Shown here: positions 1 to 12,252 of the stretch, one piece after another | Numbering within the stretch: position 1 is the stretch's first letter | Layout: each line of letters opens with the position of its first letter | Source of the DNA: Cottoperca gobio | Lineage: Eukaryota; Chordata; Actinopteri; Perciformes; Bovichtidae | Direction of reading: 5' to 3' | Length of the DNA: 64,000 nucleotides | Assembly: GCF_900634415.1 (NCBI RefSeq) | Contig: NC_041356.1 | Location: forward strand, 1,113,700-1,177,699 | Made by a program: the position numbers and the translations under genes | The notes under the pieces: model-generated | The model's input: the letters and a program-made list of their open reading frames with translations, nothing else | What the model was told of the DNA's origin: nothing | Database searches by the model: none

Positions 1-3000
1 CCACCATCCTAATACAGGGAAATTAATTTGTGCTGCTCAAAACTTTCAAAAGTAGTTCTATACCAAGTGTTGTAATCAAAAGACAGTTTCTGAAATCAGG
101 AAAGCTCATGTCTGCTTCAACACTTAAGACAATTCACATATCCCCCCGTCCCTCTGGCTGAGCAGGCTTTTAATGGAGGGCCCTCTGGAGCAGTCTGGTG
201 CCTGGCTCCCTCAAATAGGATTTCACTGCACTCCCATCCACTTCCCCCTCCGCGCCTCCCTGGCCTTTCATCCTCAAGGAGGGTGTAGTCTCTTCGGCGT
301 TTTCCCCCTTCCCCTGCTCACATCACTCTGTAGTTGTCATGGCACAACATGTGCTTCATTTTCCTTTTGCGTTTAAGTCTGACCACCGAGTGACTTTAGC
401 GTTCAAACCGATGTCTGCATTTGAATTTAGATTCCAATCAAAGGCTGCATGAAAGTAATGCTGGGCCAGGTCCCAAAACTGTGTAAAATGTGTTAACTTT
501 TCATTATCAAATAAAGGAATCCATAACACAAAACCCAGAGCGTAATGATTCTGCAATCTCTTCATTTTTAATTCATTTTCATCTTGACTTTGATTTGTGA
601 TTGAATTAGGCTATAGGTTATATTTAATATTGCATAGTTTTTGTGCATGTGTGCAGTTGAAGTCATGTAGCTTTAGTAATCTTGTCACATACAGTTCACT
701 GTTTATGGCTTCATATCAAAAACCTACATCATACAGAAAAAGACAAGGTAGGATAAAAGAAGAAATGCCTGAAATTATAATTTTATAAAAAATAAATAGA
801 AAGTAGTCTGCCACAAAGGATTTGTAGTAAATACAAAGTTGAGAAGAAAGCCATCCACAGCTGTTAACATTTTTATGATTTATTTTTTATGAGTTAAAAA
901 AAAAGGTTGTTCTTCTTGGGAGGACTGGTGTGTGCAATGTGCAGCAAATGAAACTCCTCATGCATGTGAGTGTCCAGCCGAAGCTGTATGAGGTTTCAGC
1001 AGTCTGAGGTAGACAAATCAAGGGAGTATCTTCTATAAATGTTGCCTTTTTAGTATGCAATTTCCTCTTAGTATTTCCCCAGGCGATTTATTTGTCAAGC
1101 TGCAGTCGACAGTTGATGGTAGCACGAAGGGAATTCGCACTATAAAAAGACCATAATGTTGGAAGTACCCACTTTGATAGGTCGACCTCAGACTTCTGAC
1201 ATTGACGTGCATGACGAGTTAGTTACACGCCATATGTTGCAATCGTGACGACAAAGCCGTTCAACTAAACGTGTCCAAAACCGACAACTGTATTTTCGAG
1301 ACATGACTTTATATAAAAGTGTACGATAAGACTCGAGTGGACCCACATTCACATTGGGCAGATTGCGACATCTGCACCCGTTGGAAAAGTTTAAAGTTCA
1401 GGATGAGGGACATCGTTAGCGCGTATGCTGCTAGCTAGCAACAGCTAACATCAGCGCAGTCCATATATTGGTGGCCAAGTCAAATTTGAGCAAATAACAC
1501 AAGGCCTGGATTGGATTTTAGGTCTGAACAAATCCTTACCGAGTATCACTCTTTCGCTTTATGCTCCTAATTTATTTAGCAGAAGAGTCCAAAGGTTAAC
1601 TAATGATATCCACTCAAACAAAACATCCCACATAAAGCGCCTCTAATCTTGTGTTGCTATACTTCAGGAATTCAAGGTCAAGCTTTCAGACGCCATAAAA
1701 GACTCGGGAGTGATTTTTAATGCACTACGGTCTCAGTTGTGTTGCCATCAAAAATGTTTACCAGGATCCGTGCATGCGGACATGCGCACACTCCACAACA
1801 CTGTCACTAATGTTCTTCAGCGTGTTGTTTTCTTTGAAATTGAAATCCAGCTTGTGAAGAGTGTTGGCATCTTTCCTCTCATTTGTGTCTGCTCTGACCC
1901 ATTTCAAGATAATGGTTTCCAGCTGGGGGCTAAAATCATTTTTCAGCCTGGCTTTTTTTTTGTCATACTTAAAACGGCTATCTTTAGGCTTTTTGTCTCG
2001 GTGGTTGGATAGTGGGTCAACCATCCAGATGCCCCCACATCTCTCCAAACATACCTGTTATAAAATCCAAAAGACTGCCCCCTACTGCCCTTTTGTCCTT
2101 TACCATGTCTGTCACTCACCCTTCCGTTTTATCCTCGTGGAAAACCTTTTCAACTTTAATTCTGCCTGTGACTGAAGAGGGCAGGAGAGAGAGAAGGAGC
2201 GGCAGCAGAGATAGTTTCCCAGGTCCCCCCCCCCCCCTCTCCTCGCCTGTGCTCTCGACTGATAGGCGAGAGTGGCTGTGGGACACATTCATCTTCAACG
2301 TCAAGTTTTTATATCCGGAATTTTATCAGTGCTCAGACAAGCAGCTCCTCTACAGGCAAAGTCGAAAAACACTGGACGCCGGAGAAAGACATTGTGTGGA
2401 TGACCTCATTTTACACATTAAAGCTTTTTATGTTTTTTGTGGATCTTTAGGGGCTGCCAAACAGTCCCTCTGACAAAATGTGGAAAGAGCAGGAAGGGGG
2501 GAAGCTCATCAGATAATGCAGGCGGGCCTCTTTCTGTACATTTGCTTCAATCTTGTCCCAGACGAATGCTCTCAGAAGATAGTGACTGGATGCCATATCT
2601 TTTTGGTAGCAGTCTTTGGTATTTTTGTACAGGGGATTTGGAAAGAAAAGTCATCACCTTACTGAGGGAAATAAAGGATTAAATAAGCAGGAGCTTCCGT
2701 ATTGTAGTCAGGGAGTGATTTCCGTATTTTAATTGATTTGTTTGACAGAAACATAATTGAAAAGTTTGCATCTAAATACTCCACAGTAGCTTTTTTTGTG
2801 TGTTTACAGTCTTAAGAAAATCCTTCTTTTCTTTAAAGAAAGACTTGGCCAAAAAACAAATAACTCCTCTATGTGCAAGGTGGCAGAACTTTAGATAGAT
2901 TTCTCTATTCTTGACACCAAGCAAAGGCATATCTCAAGTGCCGCATATCTCCAAAGCACAGGCAATGGCTGAATTGCCAAGAAGGGTAGAACACAGAAGA

Positions 3001-5094
3001 ATGCCAAGATCCGACGGAAGTAGTTCTGCTGGATGCCATTCTGTATTCCACTGCCAGAGTGTGCAACCGCGACTTGAACCAAAAGGGATTTTATGGAGAT
3101 GAAGATATCGCCGGCCTCTGACCGCGAGAAGCACTTTGTCTGTCATGAGATAGGATGCAGACGCTTTCTGCACTAGCTATGAAACCCGGAGCTTCCTTGG
3201 TGATGCAAATAGACCTCATGTTTAATAAATAAAGTTTGGAGCAATGAGAGGATACATTTGATTACGGGGAGCTAGTGATAGAGAGGACGATGTTTGGGAG
3301 CAGATTTGTGAACGCAAAGAGGAGTTTAATGCACAATTAAGGCCAGACAATATCCGATTAACACGTTTGGCAATAATTCTTTTGTGGAATTATTCAAGGA
3401 ATAATGAGCATTTGTCAAGATTTTTTTGTTATTTTAGTAGACTTGGAAGAAAAAAAAATGAGCATCTTGTATGTCAATGTTGTTTTACCCCTTGTGGTAT
3501 AGTGGAAGGAAACCCCTCTACGCATTCTCCGTTGACTTGTAACGTAGTTGAACGTGCCGGGAAAAAACTTCCTAAGGAGGTCTCCAGGAAGCATCCTGAA
3601 GAAAAATCATTTTCGGCTACTTGCAGCCACAATTTCATTCTTTCTTTCATTCTTTTTTAATTTAAGCTTTTAATTTGAGCCTGCACTGGTCTGCTGAATT
3701 ATTTATGGTAGGACTTCATCCCTGACTTAATTTTGTAATCACATCTATATCTATTCCACCTTGCTTTCCACTTGTGTGACACACAGTGATAGGCTGGCAA
3801 GGGAATAGTCATTTTAAATTTGGTATGCCGCAACAGACGCTCTGCCTCAGCTGCGATATCACACTGGCACATCATCGCTGTTTTCTCAAAGATTCTTTGC
3901 CACGGAGGTCTCAGCGTGAGTCAATAGTGATCTAATGCAGAAAGGAAAATGCAAAGTAAAAGGGAGCCCATGAATACTTTACAGGGACTTTCCTGCGAAG
4001 GAGAACAGTGACAAATGAGCTAACAGAGCATCAGCATCTAATTTCCACGGTCTGCAGACTCACAGAGCCTTCTCTCTGAATCTTTTTATCTCCCACTGTT
4101 AATCTTCTCTTCTTTTGAGGCATACACTATGTGGTTTAAAGCTTCCATTGAAGCCGCTCGAATGTGTGTGAACAAGTGTTCCGCAAAACGCCTCTTCCAT
4201 TCCCATACATCAGCAGAGCTCCATGAGGACGACCGGTGCGGCCTGCCACATTAAAGAGACGCCTTCTGTTACAGCTGCAATAAAAGGAAATGGAATACAA
4301 ATGTATACAGTTGAGAGAATACAGACATTTAAAGGAAGGCAAATTATGCAGTAAAGGGTCGTCTGGGTTCGATAAAGAATGCCTCGGGCTTCACTGCCAA
4401 CACGTCAGGAGAGCTGGTTGCCCTCAATTTCCTGAATAATGTATGTGGGCATCAGTCTGAGGTGCTAGGAGCAACATTTCCATCTTACAGTAGGATCTCA
4501 AACAAAATGTTTCAGTGCTACTATCTGTTCATTTCTCACTGTATCTGTACTTTGTAGCCTGGAATATACCAGATGCCTGAACACGTTTTTTTTCTGTGGC
4601 TTAATTATTTTTTGATTTAATTAATTCTATCAATTTATAAGTTACGGAATACATAAAAGAAAAGAAAAAAGAATATTCTGGTGATCCATTTTCTAAGTTT
4701 GATATCAACTGTTTTCTCTCCTGTGTTTATGATGACAGGTTCAAACTTTTTATTTTGCAATAATCTTTCTAAGTTACTTTTTTTTTAATCTGTGGAAACA
4801 GGTGAAAAAGGGTTTATTCTCATACAGACAGACAGACAGACATAAATTCCTTCCTTTATAGTTCAATGGAGGAGTGGTAAAATCTTAGTGGCCGAAATGA
4901 GTATTACCACAACAAAAATAGTAATTTAGAAAAATGATCAAAAGCGGGATTTTAGTAATAAAAAGAACATTTACCTTACATTTCCTTTCTTGCCTTTAGA
5001 GCTTCCGTTTAGCTGTTCACAGATTTTTATGTTGTACAGGAATGAGTATTGCCAATCACTACGATCAAAAATTCCAAAATCCTTCAACCTTTAC
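1..5094. other. Non-coding DNA, no gene recognised
   Basis: No frame in this stretch reads like a known protein; the open frames are short and lie in low-complexity or AT-rich DNA. Visible small features are a run of 13 C at 2225-2237, several A/T homopolymers, and a short (CAGA)n run at 4825-4842. Around 1090-1470 the DNA is richer in CpG than its surroundings and includes a GCTAGC-type stretch, which could be an old unidentified repeat. 3830-4100 is of mixed composition without repeats and would be a reasonable place to test for a conserved non-coding element, but conservation cannot be judged from one sequence. Confidence 0.6.
4825..4842. repeat. (CAGA)n short tetranucleotide repeat
   Basis: About four and a half perfect copies of a CAGA unit. 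Short and of no evident function. Confidence 0.8.
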
Positions 5095-5576
5095 TATCAA
5101 ATCAAATCAAATCAAATGTATGTATATAGCCCAATATCACAAATTATACATTTGTCCCAGTGTGCTTTACAGACTGTACAGGTTACGACACCCTCTGTCC
5201 TTAGACCCTTGCATCGCACAACGAAAAAAACATTTGACAGAAATTATGTTGTGTTGAAAAAGAGAAAGTATGGATGAATCCAGGAAAATGTCAAAAAGGC
5301 TTCCCGGTATCCAGCAGGACCAGGGCAGCAGGCGCAGCCACAATTCCTGATCCTAATGTAAACTTTATCAGTGGCAACCTGCCACATGAGACACAGAAAC
5401 TCCGGGGATGATACCCCGGATGATGAGTTAGTAACATACATTTACATAAATGCATACAGATAGAGAGGGAGGGGAGGAGAGAGGAAGAGAAGGAAGAGAG
5501 CAGGGAGGTGTCCCCCGGCAGTCTAAGCCTATAGCAGCATAACTAGGGGCTGATCCAAGGCAAACCTGAGCCAGCC

Positions 5577-6890
5577 CTAACTATAAGCTTTATCAAAAAG
5601 GAAAGTCTTTAGCCTGCTCTTAAATATGGAGAGGGTGTGTGCCTCCCGAACACAAACTGGAAGCTGGTTCCACTGGAGAGGAGCTTGATAGCTGAAAGCT
5701 CTGGCTCCCATTGTACTCTTAGGGACTCTAGGAACTACATGTAACCCTGCAGTCTGGGAGCACAATACTGTAGTTGGTTTATAAGGTACTATGAGATCTT
5801 TAAGATATGCTGGAGCCTGACCATGAATTGCTTTGTAAGTCAGGAGAAGGATTTTGAAATCAATTCTGTATTTTACCGGGAGCCAGTGCAGAGCAGCTAA
5901 TACAGGAGTAATATGATCCCGTTTCCTTGTTCTTGTCAATACACGTGCCGCTGCATTTTGGATCAACTGAAGAGTCTTAAGCGACTTTTTGGGACAACCT
6001 GATAACAATGAGTTGCAGTAATCCAGCCTTGAAGTAACAAATGCATGGACTAGTTTTTCTGCATCATTTTGAGACAGGATGTGTCTTATTTTTGCAATGT
6101 TACATAGATGAAAGAAGGAAGTCCTTGAGATTAGTTTTATGTGGGAGTTAAAAGACAGATCCTGATCAAAGATGACGCCAAGATTCTTTACGGTGGTGCT
6201 GGAGGCCAAATTAATACCATCCAGAGCTTCTATGTCATTAGAAAATGCGTTTCGGAGGCGTTTAGGGCCAAGTATAATAACTTCAGTTTTGTCTGTGTTT
6301 AACAGCAAAAGGTTGCTAGACAGCCAAGTTTTGATGTCCTTAAGGCATGCTTGAAGTTTAGCCAATCGATTGGTTTCGTCTGGTTTAATTGATAGATATA
6401 ATTGGGTATCATCCGCATAACAATGAAAGTTTATAGAGTGATTACTTATAATATTGCCCAAAGGAAGCATATATAAGGTGAATAGAATCGGTCCAAGTAC
6501 AGAACCCTGCGGAACTCCAAGACGGAGGATTTATCGTTAACACATGCAAATTGAGATCGCTCAGATAAATAGAACTTGAACCAGCTTAGTGCGGTTCCTT
6601 TTATAACAACACAATGTTCCAGTCTCTGTAGTAGAATGTCATGATCAAGAGTGTCGAAAGCAGCACTGACGTCTAACAAGACAAGAACAGAGACAAGTCC
6701 TTTGTCTGATGCCAATAGAAGGTCATTAGTAACTTTCACCAGTGCCGTCTCTGTGCTATGACAAACTCTAAATCCAGATTGAAAAACCTCAAATAAACTA
6801 TTATTATGTATCAAGAATAGGCTTTTTAAGAAGTGGTTTTATTACAGCTACTTTAAAGGATTGTGGTACGTAGCCAGATAATAGACAGGT
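5577..6890 (-). pseudogene. L2 LINE reverse transcriptase, broken
   Basis: Two minus-strand frames (6814-6446 and 6470-5577) together cover most of an L2 reverse transcriptase. The first holds the motif-A region (VLLDVSAAFDTLDHDILL) after FQSGFRVCHSTETAL. The second holds the catalytic motif as HCYADDTQLYLS near 6420, then the thumb and C-terminal domain (YCNSLLSGCP, LHWLPVKYRIDFK, FSYQAPLQWNQLPVCVRE) and stops at 5577. The VPQGSVLGP block is present but out of frame near 6500, so one frameshift separates motif A from YADD. The segment just upstream (KVAVIKPLLKKP at about 6835-6875) is followed directly by FQSGFR, so the usual finger motif NYRPISNL is missing. The family enzyme copies LINE RNA at a nicked target; this copy cannot. 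Confidence 0.88.
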
Positions 6891-6985
6891 TGATCATATT
6901 TAATAACGAGGTGTTAATTAAGGGTAAAATTTCTTTAAACAGTTTAGTTGGAGTTGGGTCTAAAAGACAGGTTGATGGCTTAGAC

Positions 6986-8016
6986 CAGTGGTCTTCACTA
7001 TTTTTTACGTGAGAGCCACATTGATAGGACAAAGTCAATAGGAGAGCCACTTTTACCGCAAAGTATGAAAAGCACGTGTTTATTAATCTGTCATCCCACC
7101 CTGAACATACAATATGCAATGCAGCCAACCAATGCATTCAATAAAAGCAGGATTATCTTAATACTGGGATGATGTTGTCAAACTCTGCTAACAATATTTC
7201 TGCTGAAGCCAAAAAACTGTCATTCACGATTTTTGAGTCTGAGAAGTTTTTTTGCCTGAGCCAAAATCCATGTGATTTTAAAAGTTGCCTCAGTTAATCG
7301 TTCAGCTGTATTAGTTGTCCTGTTTATGAGCCTTTGTTGTCCAGAAAGAGAAGAAAGCTGCTCTATTTGAATTTTTTACTAATTTCTCTTCCAGGTGCGT
7401 AAATTTCGTTGAATTTTGGATGCGTCGTTTGGAAATGTGGCTCCAAATGACTTCGCTTGAAACCAGAGCGGGTTTGTTTGCATATTAAGCACAAAGGGTT
7501 CGACTCGTGGAGGACAAATAAAAATTCCTGTCCACTTGTCTTGAAATTTCCTTTACTCGTCTTGTGTGGCTTGTACCTTTCTTTTTTTAACCAGGGGCAG
7601 CTGTTGTTTGTCCACAAACCACATCTCCAGCATCTTCCGCTCGATTCCGCTATGGTTGGATGCTCCAAAGCCAAATCTTAATTTTCCTTGTTTGTCATGC
7701 TTTGTTTCTGTCCACCTGGTGTGTAACTATTTTTTAATAAGAAATCGATCCATTTTACGTCTGTAGAAATACGCGCTAACTAGCATGAAATGGTGAAACG
7801 AGTCGACCGGAGCCAAGCTAAAGCAACATATGAAGTGTCAGGTTGGTCGTAGTATCCTCCAATTTAAATGTTCAAATTTAGCGATATAAATTATATTTTA
7901 GCAAATGTCCATATTCATAAGCATGCTTATGTTTATTTAGCTTACTGCCATGCGAGCCACCAATTAAAGCTTGGTGAGCCGCAGGAGGCTTGCGAGCCGC
8001 GCAATGAGTAACACTG
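6986..8016 (-). mobile_element. hAT-superfamily DNA transposon inserted in the L2 LINE
   Basis: A 1031-bp element bounded by the exact 8-bp direct repeat gcttagac (6978-6985 and 8017-8024), the length typical of hAT insertions. Its ends are short imperfect inverted repeats beginning CAGTG (CAGTGGTCTTCACT on the left and, reading inward on the other strand, CAGTGTTACTCATT on the right), followed by subterminal GAGAGCCAC / GCGAGCCAC motifs. Dropping one copy of the target duplication rejoins the L2 reading frame as TISSSKPSTCLL, which proves that it inserted after the LINE. Inside is a minus-strand transposase N-terminal remnant. Too short to be autonomous. Confidence 0.92.
7150..7674 (-). pseudogene. 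hAT transposase N-terminal remnant (BED-like zinc finger)
   Basis: The 103-residue frame 7674-7363 contains a BED-like zinc finger: the C-x2-C pair in LCLICKQTRSGFKRSHLEPH is followed by the histidines of HFQTTHPKF. After the stop at 7363 a one-base shift gives QLSSLSGQQRLINRTTN and TEATFKITWILAQAKK, matching the segment that follows the finger in GTF2IRD2/ZBED5/FAM200-type hAT transposases. The catalytic DDE region and the C-terminal dimerisation domain are absent. The finger in this family binds the transposon ends or other DNA; no activity is expected here. A similar but distinct transposase is at 27931-29235. Confidence 0.75.
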
Positions 8017-8024
8017 GCTTAGAC

Positions 8025-8548
8025 GATGAGATTGTTGAAGTTAGTTGGTTAAGGTTGATTGGAGTAAAACAGTCTAGATATATTTCAGGAGTTACTAATG
8101 TTTTTGAAATTCCGGAGGTTGAAGTTAAGTCATTACCAATTGAGGGCAGAAGGAGATTAATTTTGTCTCGAATAATTATAATTTTATCGTTAAAGAAACT
8201 CATGAAGTCGTCACTACTGAGAGATATAGGAATAGAAGGCTCTTCTACAGACAGCCTGGCTACAGTGCTGAAAAGAAACCTGGGGTTGTTCTTATTTTCT
8301 TCCATTAAGGAAGAGTAATACGCTGTTCTGGCATTACGGAGAGCCTTCTTATACGTTTTAAGATGATCTAACCAGACTAAACGAGATTCTTCCAATTTAG
8401 TGGAACGGTCATTTACTTTCAAGATTTCTCGACTTGTTTTAGTTTGCAGATTTGTAAATTAAGCCATGGAGCTTTCTTTTTCTGTTTTATGATCTTCTTC
8501 TTTAGAGGAGCGACAGAGTCGAGTGTTATTCGTATCAACAAGATGATT
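8025..8548 (-). pseudogene. L2 LINE linker between endonuclease and reverse transcriptase
   Basis: The minus-strand frame 8422-7964 (real L2 part down to 8025) carries KALRNARTAYYSSLMEENKN, NPRFLFSTVARL and FFNDKIIIIRDKIN, the standard linker upstream of L2 reverse transcriptase. Upstream, in another frame between about 8545 and 8425, LDSVAPLKKKIIKQKKKAPW can be read before an in-frame stop, so a frameshift or stop separates the two. This lies between the two insertions that split the L2 copy and is contiguous with the reverse transcriptase piece once the hAT element is removed. Confidence 0.85.
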
Positions 8549-8590
8549 AATTTATTAGACAGGTTTTTAGAAAAACCTGTCTAATAAATT
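8549..8590. repeat. Perfect 20-bp inverted repeat, 2-bp spacer
   Basis: The 20 bases at 8549-8568 (AATTTATTAGACAGGTTTTT) are the exact reverse complement of 8571-8590, separated by AG. The left arm lies in L2-coding sequence and the right arm in the inserted repeat, so the palindrome spans an insertion junction. The related copy at 17.8 kb has the arm sequence AATTTATTAGACAGGTTT only once. Confidence 0.95.
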
Positions 8591-8876
8591 TAGTTTTATC
8601 CCTTTTTATCTGAAATTTGGTGGTGAACTTGGTGACACTTGGTTCTATGTTTGTATTGTGTATTTCAGCTCGGGACTACCAGCTATACCCATCTTCAGGC
8701 ATCTTTTTCAACAAAGAAATTTTGGCGAAGTGTATTTTCTTAAAATTCAGTATATTCAGACCACTATTACTCAGTGCCAGAAGCACTTGGAGTGATTCTT
8801 CACTGTTTTGCAAGAACAATAAGAGAGTTATCTTTTGAATGACACCAAAATCATGCAGCCCACACGGTAAGAGGTT
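8571..8876 (-). mobile_element. Short DNA-transposon-like repeat inserted in L2 (related to 17463-17852)
   Basis: About 280 bases match, in opposite orientation, the DNA at 17550-17840 at roughly 95% by eye. The copy interrupts the L2 frame between AVTKF (8880) and the downstream linker. Its right boundary carries CACACGGTAAGAGGTT (8861-8876), whose reverse complement AACCTCTTACCGTGTG is also found at 36547-36562, so this is probably the family's terminal sequence. Reading on the minus strand it holds the open segment FGVIQKITLLLFLQNSEESL ending in a TAG near 8676. The superfamily is not certain; a piggyBac-like or other short-TIR element is possible. Confidence 0.7.
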
Positions 8877-9269
8877 AAATTTAGTCACAGCACTTTCAGA
8901 TAGACATCGAGTGTAGGATATTTTGCCTAATGTCTTGTAGTCCAATAACAGGACTTCAAAAGTTATTAAAAAATGGTCTGAAAAAAGAGGATTATGTGGA
9001 CACACTGATAAACTTTCAATTTCAACACCAAATCCCAGAACAAGGTCCAGAGTGTGGTTAAGACAGTGAGTTGGTTCATGTACACTCTGACTGAACCCAA
9101 TTGAATCTAATATTGAGATAAATGCATTATTAAGGCTGTCACTATCAACATCCACATGCATATTAAAGTCACCTACAATAATTACTTTATCGGTTTTAAG
9201 GACTAAACTTGATAGAAATTCTGAGAATTCAGATAGAAATTCAGAATACGGACCAGGAGGGCGGTACAC
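8877..9269 (-). pseudogene. L2 LINE endonuclease C-terminal part
   Basis: The minus-strand frame from 9269 reads MYRPPGPYSEFL, then VGDFNMHVD (metal-binding/catalytic GDFN block of APE-type endonucleases), then SDHFLITFEV (catalytic SDH block). These are the last conserved blocks of the L2 endonuclease that nicks the target. The first half of the domain is missing because the LINE is 5' truncated near 9280-9300. The frame runs into the inserted repeat at 8876, so the 197-residue open frame that appears here is a hybrid of LINE and inserted sequence. Confidence 0.88.
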
Positions 9270-9290
9270 AGTAACAAAAAATAATAAAAA

Positions 9291-12184
9291 ATACTATCTA
9301 TTGATATGGTCATTCTGTTTATAGTTATTCATTTAATTATTAATCAGATTTCCTAATTCATAGTCTAGTATATTTTATGAGAGTACATTAACTTTAATTT
9401 CCTCTGATCCAGAGTTGGTGCCCCTAGAGGTAACTTGGTGTAAATGAAGTCATGCTAATTAATATAATTTATACTTGCATTAAATATAATAATTCATGAT
9501 TATTTTAATAATGATTAATTCCTTCTGATAGCCATATTAATGCCCCTTTTGAGCAAATACACCTACATGTAGTAGTGCCAGTTATTATCAATTTCCCTTA
9601 TCTTGATTTTCTGAAGACAGGATATGTTTTCTTTTTACATTTGCAGACACATAAACGGGATATTCCAAAAACCCCATCATAAACGTTTTTTATGTTCATG
9701 TAAAGATTTATTCCTGTTCTGTCGCAGGAAACGAAACGCAACACACACTTAACACTTAACATATTCAACGTAAACCAACACACAGCAAGAATACGGCTAT
9801 GTACTGACACTTCCACTCAGACACACACACTGGAGTCTCTCTCGGATAGGGGGTGGTAGCCGAGCTACAACACAGCTACCCATCCTATAATTGTCAAGAT
9901 ATTTCAGTCTGGACCAAAATGGTGGACAAACCTACCAACAGTGCCATACATTATGTCCCTAAACCGTTATCAACATTCCCCATCTCGACCAGTCTGTAAG
10001 AAGTGATTGACATCATACTAATCGCTTAACAACACCCTCATATTTACAGTAGGGTAAATACCAAATAATTTGACACATGACTAATTCTGCCTCCTACCTA
10101 ACCGGCTGGTAACCCTGCATTTACAAGCCCTAGTTGTATAACTGCCTTTAATGACCAATACTCCAGGGCCCCCCTCAGGATTGTTATGGACAGTGAGGGA
10201 TGCTGCTTCCATTTAAATGGTGGTATCAGCGCTCTGCTGAGTGGTCAGGAAAGTCCCCTCTGAGCTCCGTCAATCGCTCTCAGATCCCCCGGCTCTGATC
10301 AGGCACTGAGCGGCACGTCGGCACTCTGGGGGCCAGCTGGATCGATGGAAGTGTTTCTTTTCCAGGCCGGCACCTGCCTAGATGTCAATAGTACTCAAAC
10401 CATGACAACACGCCGCATTAAACAACTCCAGCTGTTTGTCCTATGAGCTCTTTTTGAAACGGCTTTAAAGCAGTAGAAGCAGTTTAATTTCCATCCATAT
10501 TTCTTATAGACTTTTATTGGACAATTGGGCAGAAGGAGAGAGGCGAGCAAAATATGACAACACTATAGAGTTGTGTCTCCAGTGGTCTCTTCAAATTATA
10601 GTGGCCTCCAGCTGTCACACACGACAGTACATGTCGGAACTGTTAAAAGTGTTGGGATGCAGACCGGAAGTCCCATGAAGTCCCATATAACCCTGGTTCT
10701 CTGAGTCTCAGAATGACTTTTGAAATAAAATACTGTATAACTATAGAACATTCCTTGTAGCTAAAAGCTCCATCTTTTTTAGATAGTACTTGGTACTACT
10801 CAGAGTACTTGAGAGGGACAAGGGAGTTCTTTTTTGAGATGGAAACGTGTTGTCGCTGTCATAATGTGGGCTATCTGGCCACAGGGACATGGCTGACTGT
10901 ACAGTCATAACATGTCTGACTGTCTGAATTCAAAGGCATGGATTGTGCCGGATAGAGGTTGTTTGTTTAGAGTCTGAAGACGGATCTCTAGCATGCCAAT
11001 TACCAACCAAGCTACTCATGCAATGCATGTAATTAGCATAGTAGCCATATCCTGAGGTGTCACACCAATATATTGATATCATGGATTATAACATGCCTCA
11101 AAATAGATGAGCCCCAAAATCATTATATGATCCATCAGAGCGGGGAGTGGTCCACGAAGACAGTGAGGAGCCCCCGCTGCTGTTTAACCTGTGCACAGTA
11201 TGTATGTCAGCAGGTGCAGAAGTCCCAGCATGAGAGCCACAAACAGCAGGCTGCTGGCAGCAGGCGGCCATGGCCTCGAAACACTGTTTGTTCATTTATA
11301 GACAATTGGAGGATCCCCAGAGGAGCAGGAGAGAGTTTCAGCACTGATGGAACTCACTTTGAATTTTTACAAAGTTTGCTTTGCTTTGTGGCAAATAAAA
11401 CAAAGACAGAAATGGAATCAAATCTCCAGGGTCTGTGCTACAATACAACTGTGAATAATGTTAAGATTCTGGACGGCCAAACTTTTAGGTAGCCATTTTC
11501 CAGCTGGCTGGAAAATACTGGGTGGCAGAGAAGAATAAAAAGCCTTTTTCTCCTCTAAAGCAAGCAATCGCTCTCCACTATTCTATTTGAGCTCTACTTC
11601 AGTCCATGGGGGATATCGTGATATGCAAATAAGTGATCTTTCCATGAAGAATAAAGCTTGTTAAAGCCTCTATGTGGAGAAGTAAAACATTTCTTTAGCG
11701 CTCCTGGTGCAAGTATCAAAAGAAACACTGTAGCAGATAGAAATGCACATCAATATTGGAATTTCCACTGGGATTATATAACCTTTCTAGAAAAAAAAAG
11801 CCATTCATGGCCAAATAGTTTGAAAGAGTATACAATCACAGCATTTATTTTTCTTACAGTGGCTTTACTTGATAACGTTTGTGTCAAGCTGCCTTTTGCC
11901 TTTCATGTAAAAAATGTTGTGTCCACCTGATCTCTCTCCTTTTAACTCTCCACCAAAAACATGTCTACTCGCAAACAGTGTGTTCGGTCACTGAAATGCT
12001 CAGTTTTTGTCAACAGTGCGCGCCGTTATCTCACAAATGAGGCAACATTGAGTCATAAATAGCGCTGGTTCTAACCTTGCTTACAGGACTTTTACTCTTC
12101 CATTTTTATTCATAATCTTCTACGAAGGTCACTGCTACATTATCCAACAGTCCCACGACACGACCCTGGTGATGTTGATGAGAC

Positions 12185-12186
<2 letters not shown>
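9291..12186. other. Non-coding DNA
   Basis: No gene was recognised. 9300-9560 is strongly AT-rich. 9883-9960 is a dispersed repeat described separately. 10160-10450 and 11070-11500 are of balanced composition and non-repetitive; the open frame 11073-11492 has no recognisable domain and no supporting splice or start context. A conserved regulatory element here is possible but cannot be shown from one sequence. Confidence 0.5.
9883..9960. repeat. Dispersed repeat (copy 1; copy 2 at 43044-43120)
   Basis: The segment containing ATTTCAGTCTGGACC and the preceding CCATCC closely matches 43056-43096 in the same orientation (shared GGTATTTCAGTCTGGATC-type core). The family is a common teleost interspersed repeat by recollection, but its class was not determined here. 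Confidence 0.4.

Positions 12187-12250
<64 letters not shown>
12187..12250. repeat. (GT)n microsatellite
   Basis: About 32 uninterrupted GT dinucleotides. The 61-residue C-V repeat frame across it is an artefact. Confidence 0.97.

Positions 12251-12252
<2 letters not shown>

Larger units (their letters stand above)
5095..9290 (-). mobile_element. L2-clade LINE (non-LTR retrotransposon), 5' truncated and interrupted
   Basis: Read on the minus strand, this copy runs from an endonuclease C-terminal region (about 9269) through the linker and reverse transcriptase to a 3' untranslated region ending in four ATTTG/ATTTGA-like repeats at 5095-5117. The 3' region matches, in the opposite orientation, a second copy at 40890-41622 (shared blocks include the ATACCCCGGATGATGAGTTA region and the terminal AAATCAAATC tail), which fixes orientation and 3' end. 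The N-terminal half of the endonuclease is missing, the usual result of incomplete target-primed reverse transcription. Two later insertions split it: a hAT element at 6986-8016 and another repeat at about 8571-8876. Removing these leaves about 2.8 kb of L2. Multiple frameshifts make it inactive. Confidence 0.9.

Noticed and set aside
8676..9269. Single 197-residue protein with an endonuclease-like start
   Set aside because: Its last 60 residues come from a repeat inserted into the LINE, so it is a chance fusion.
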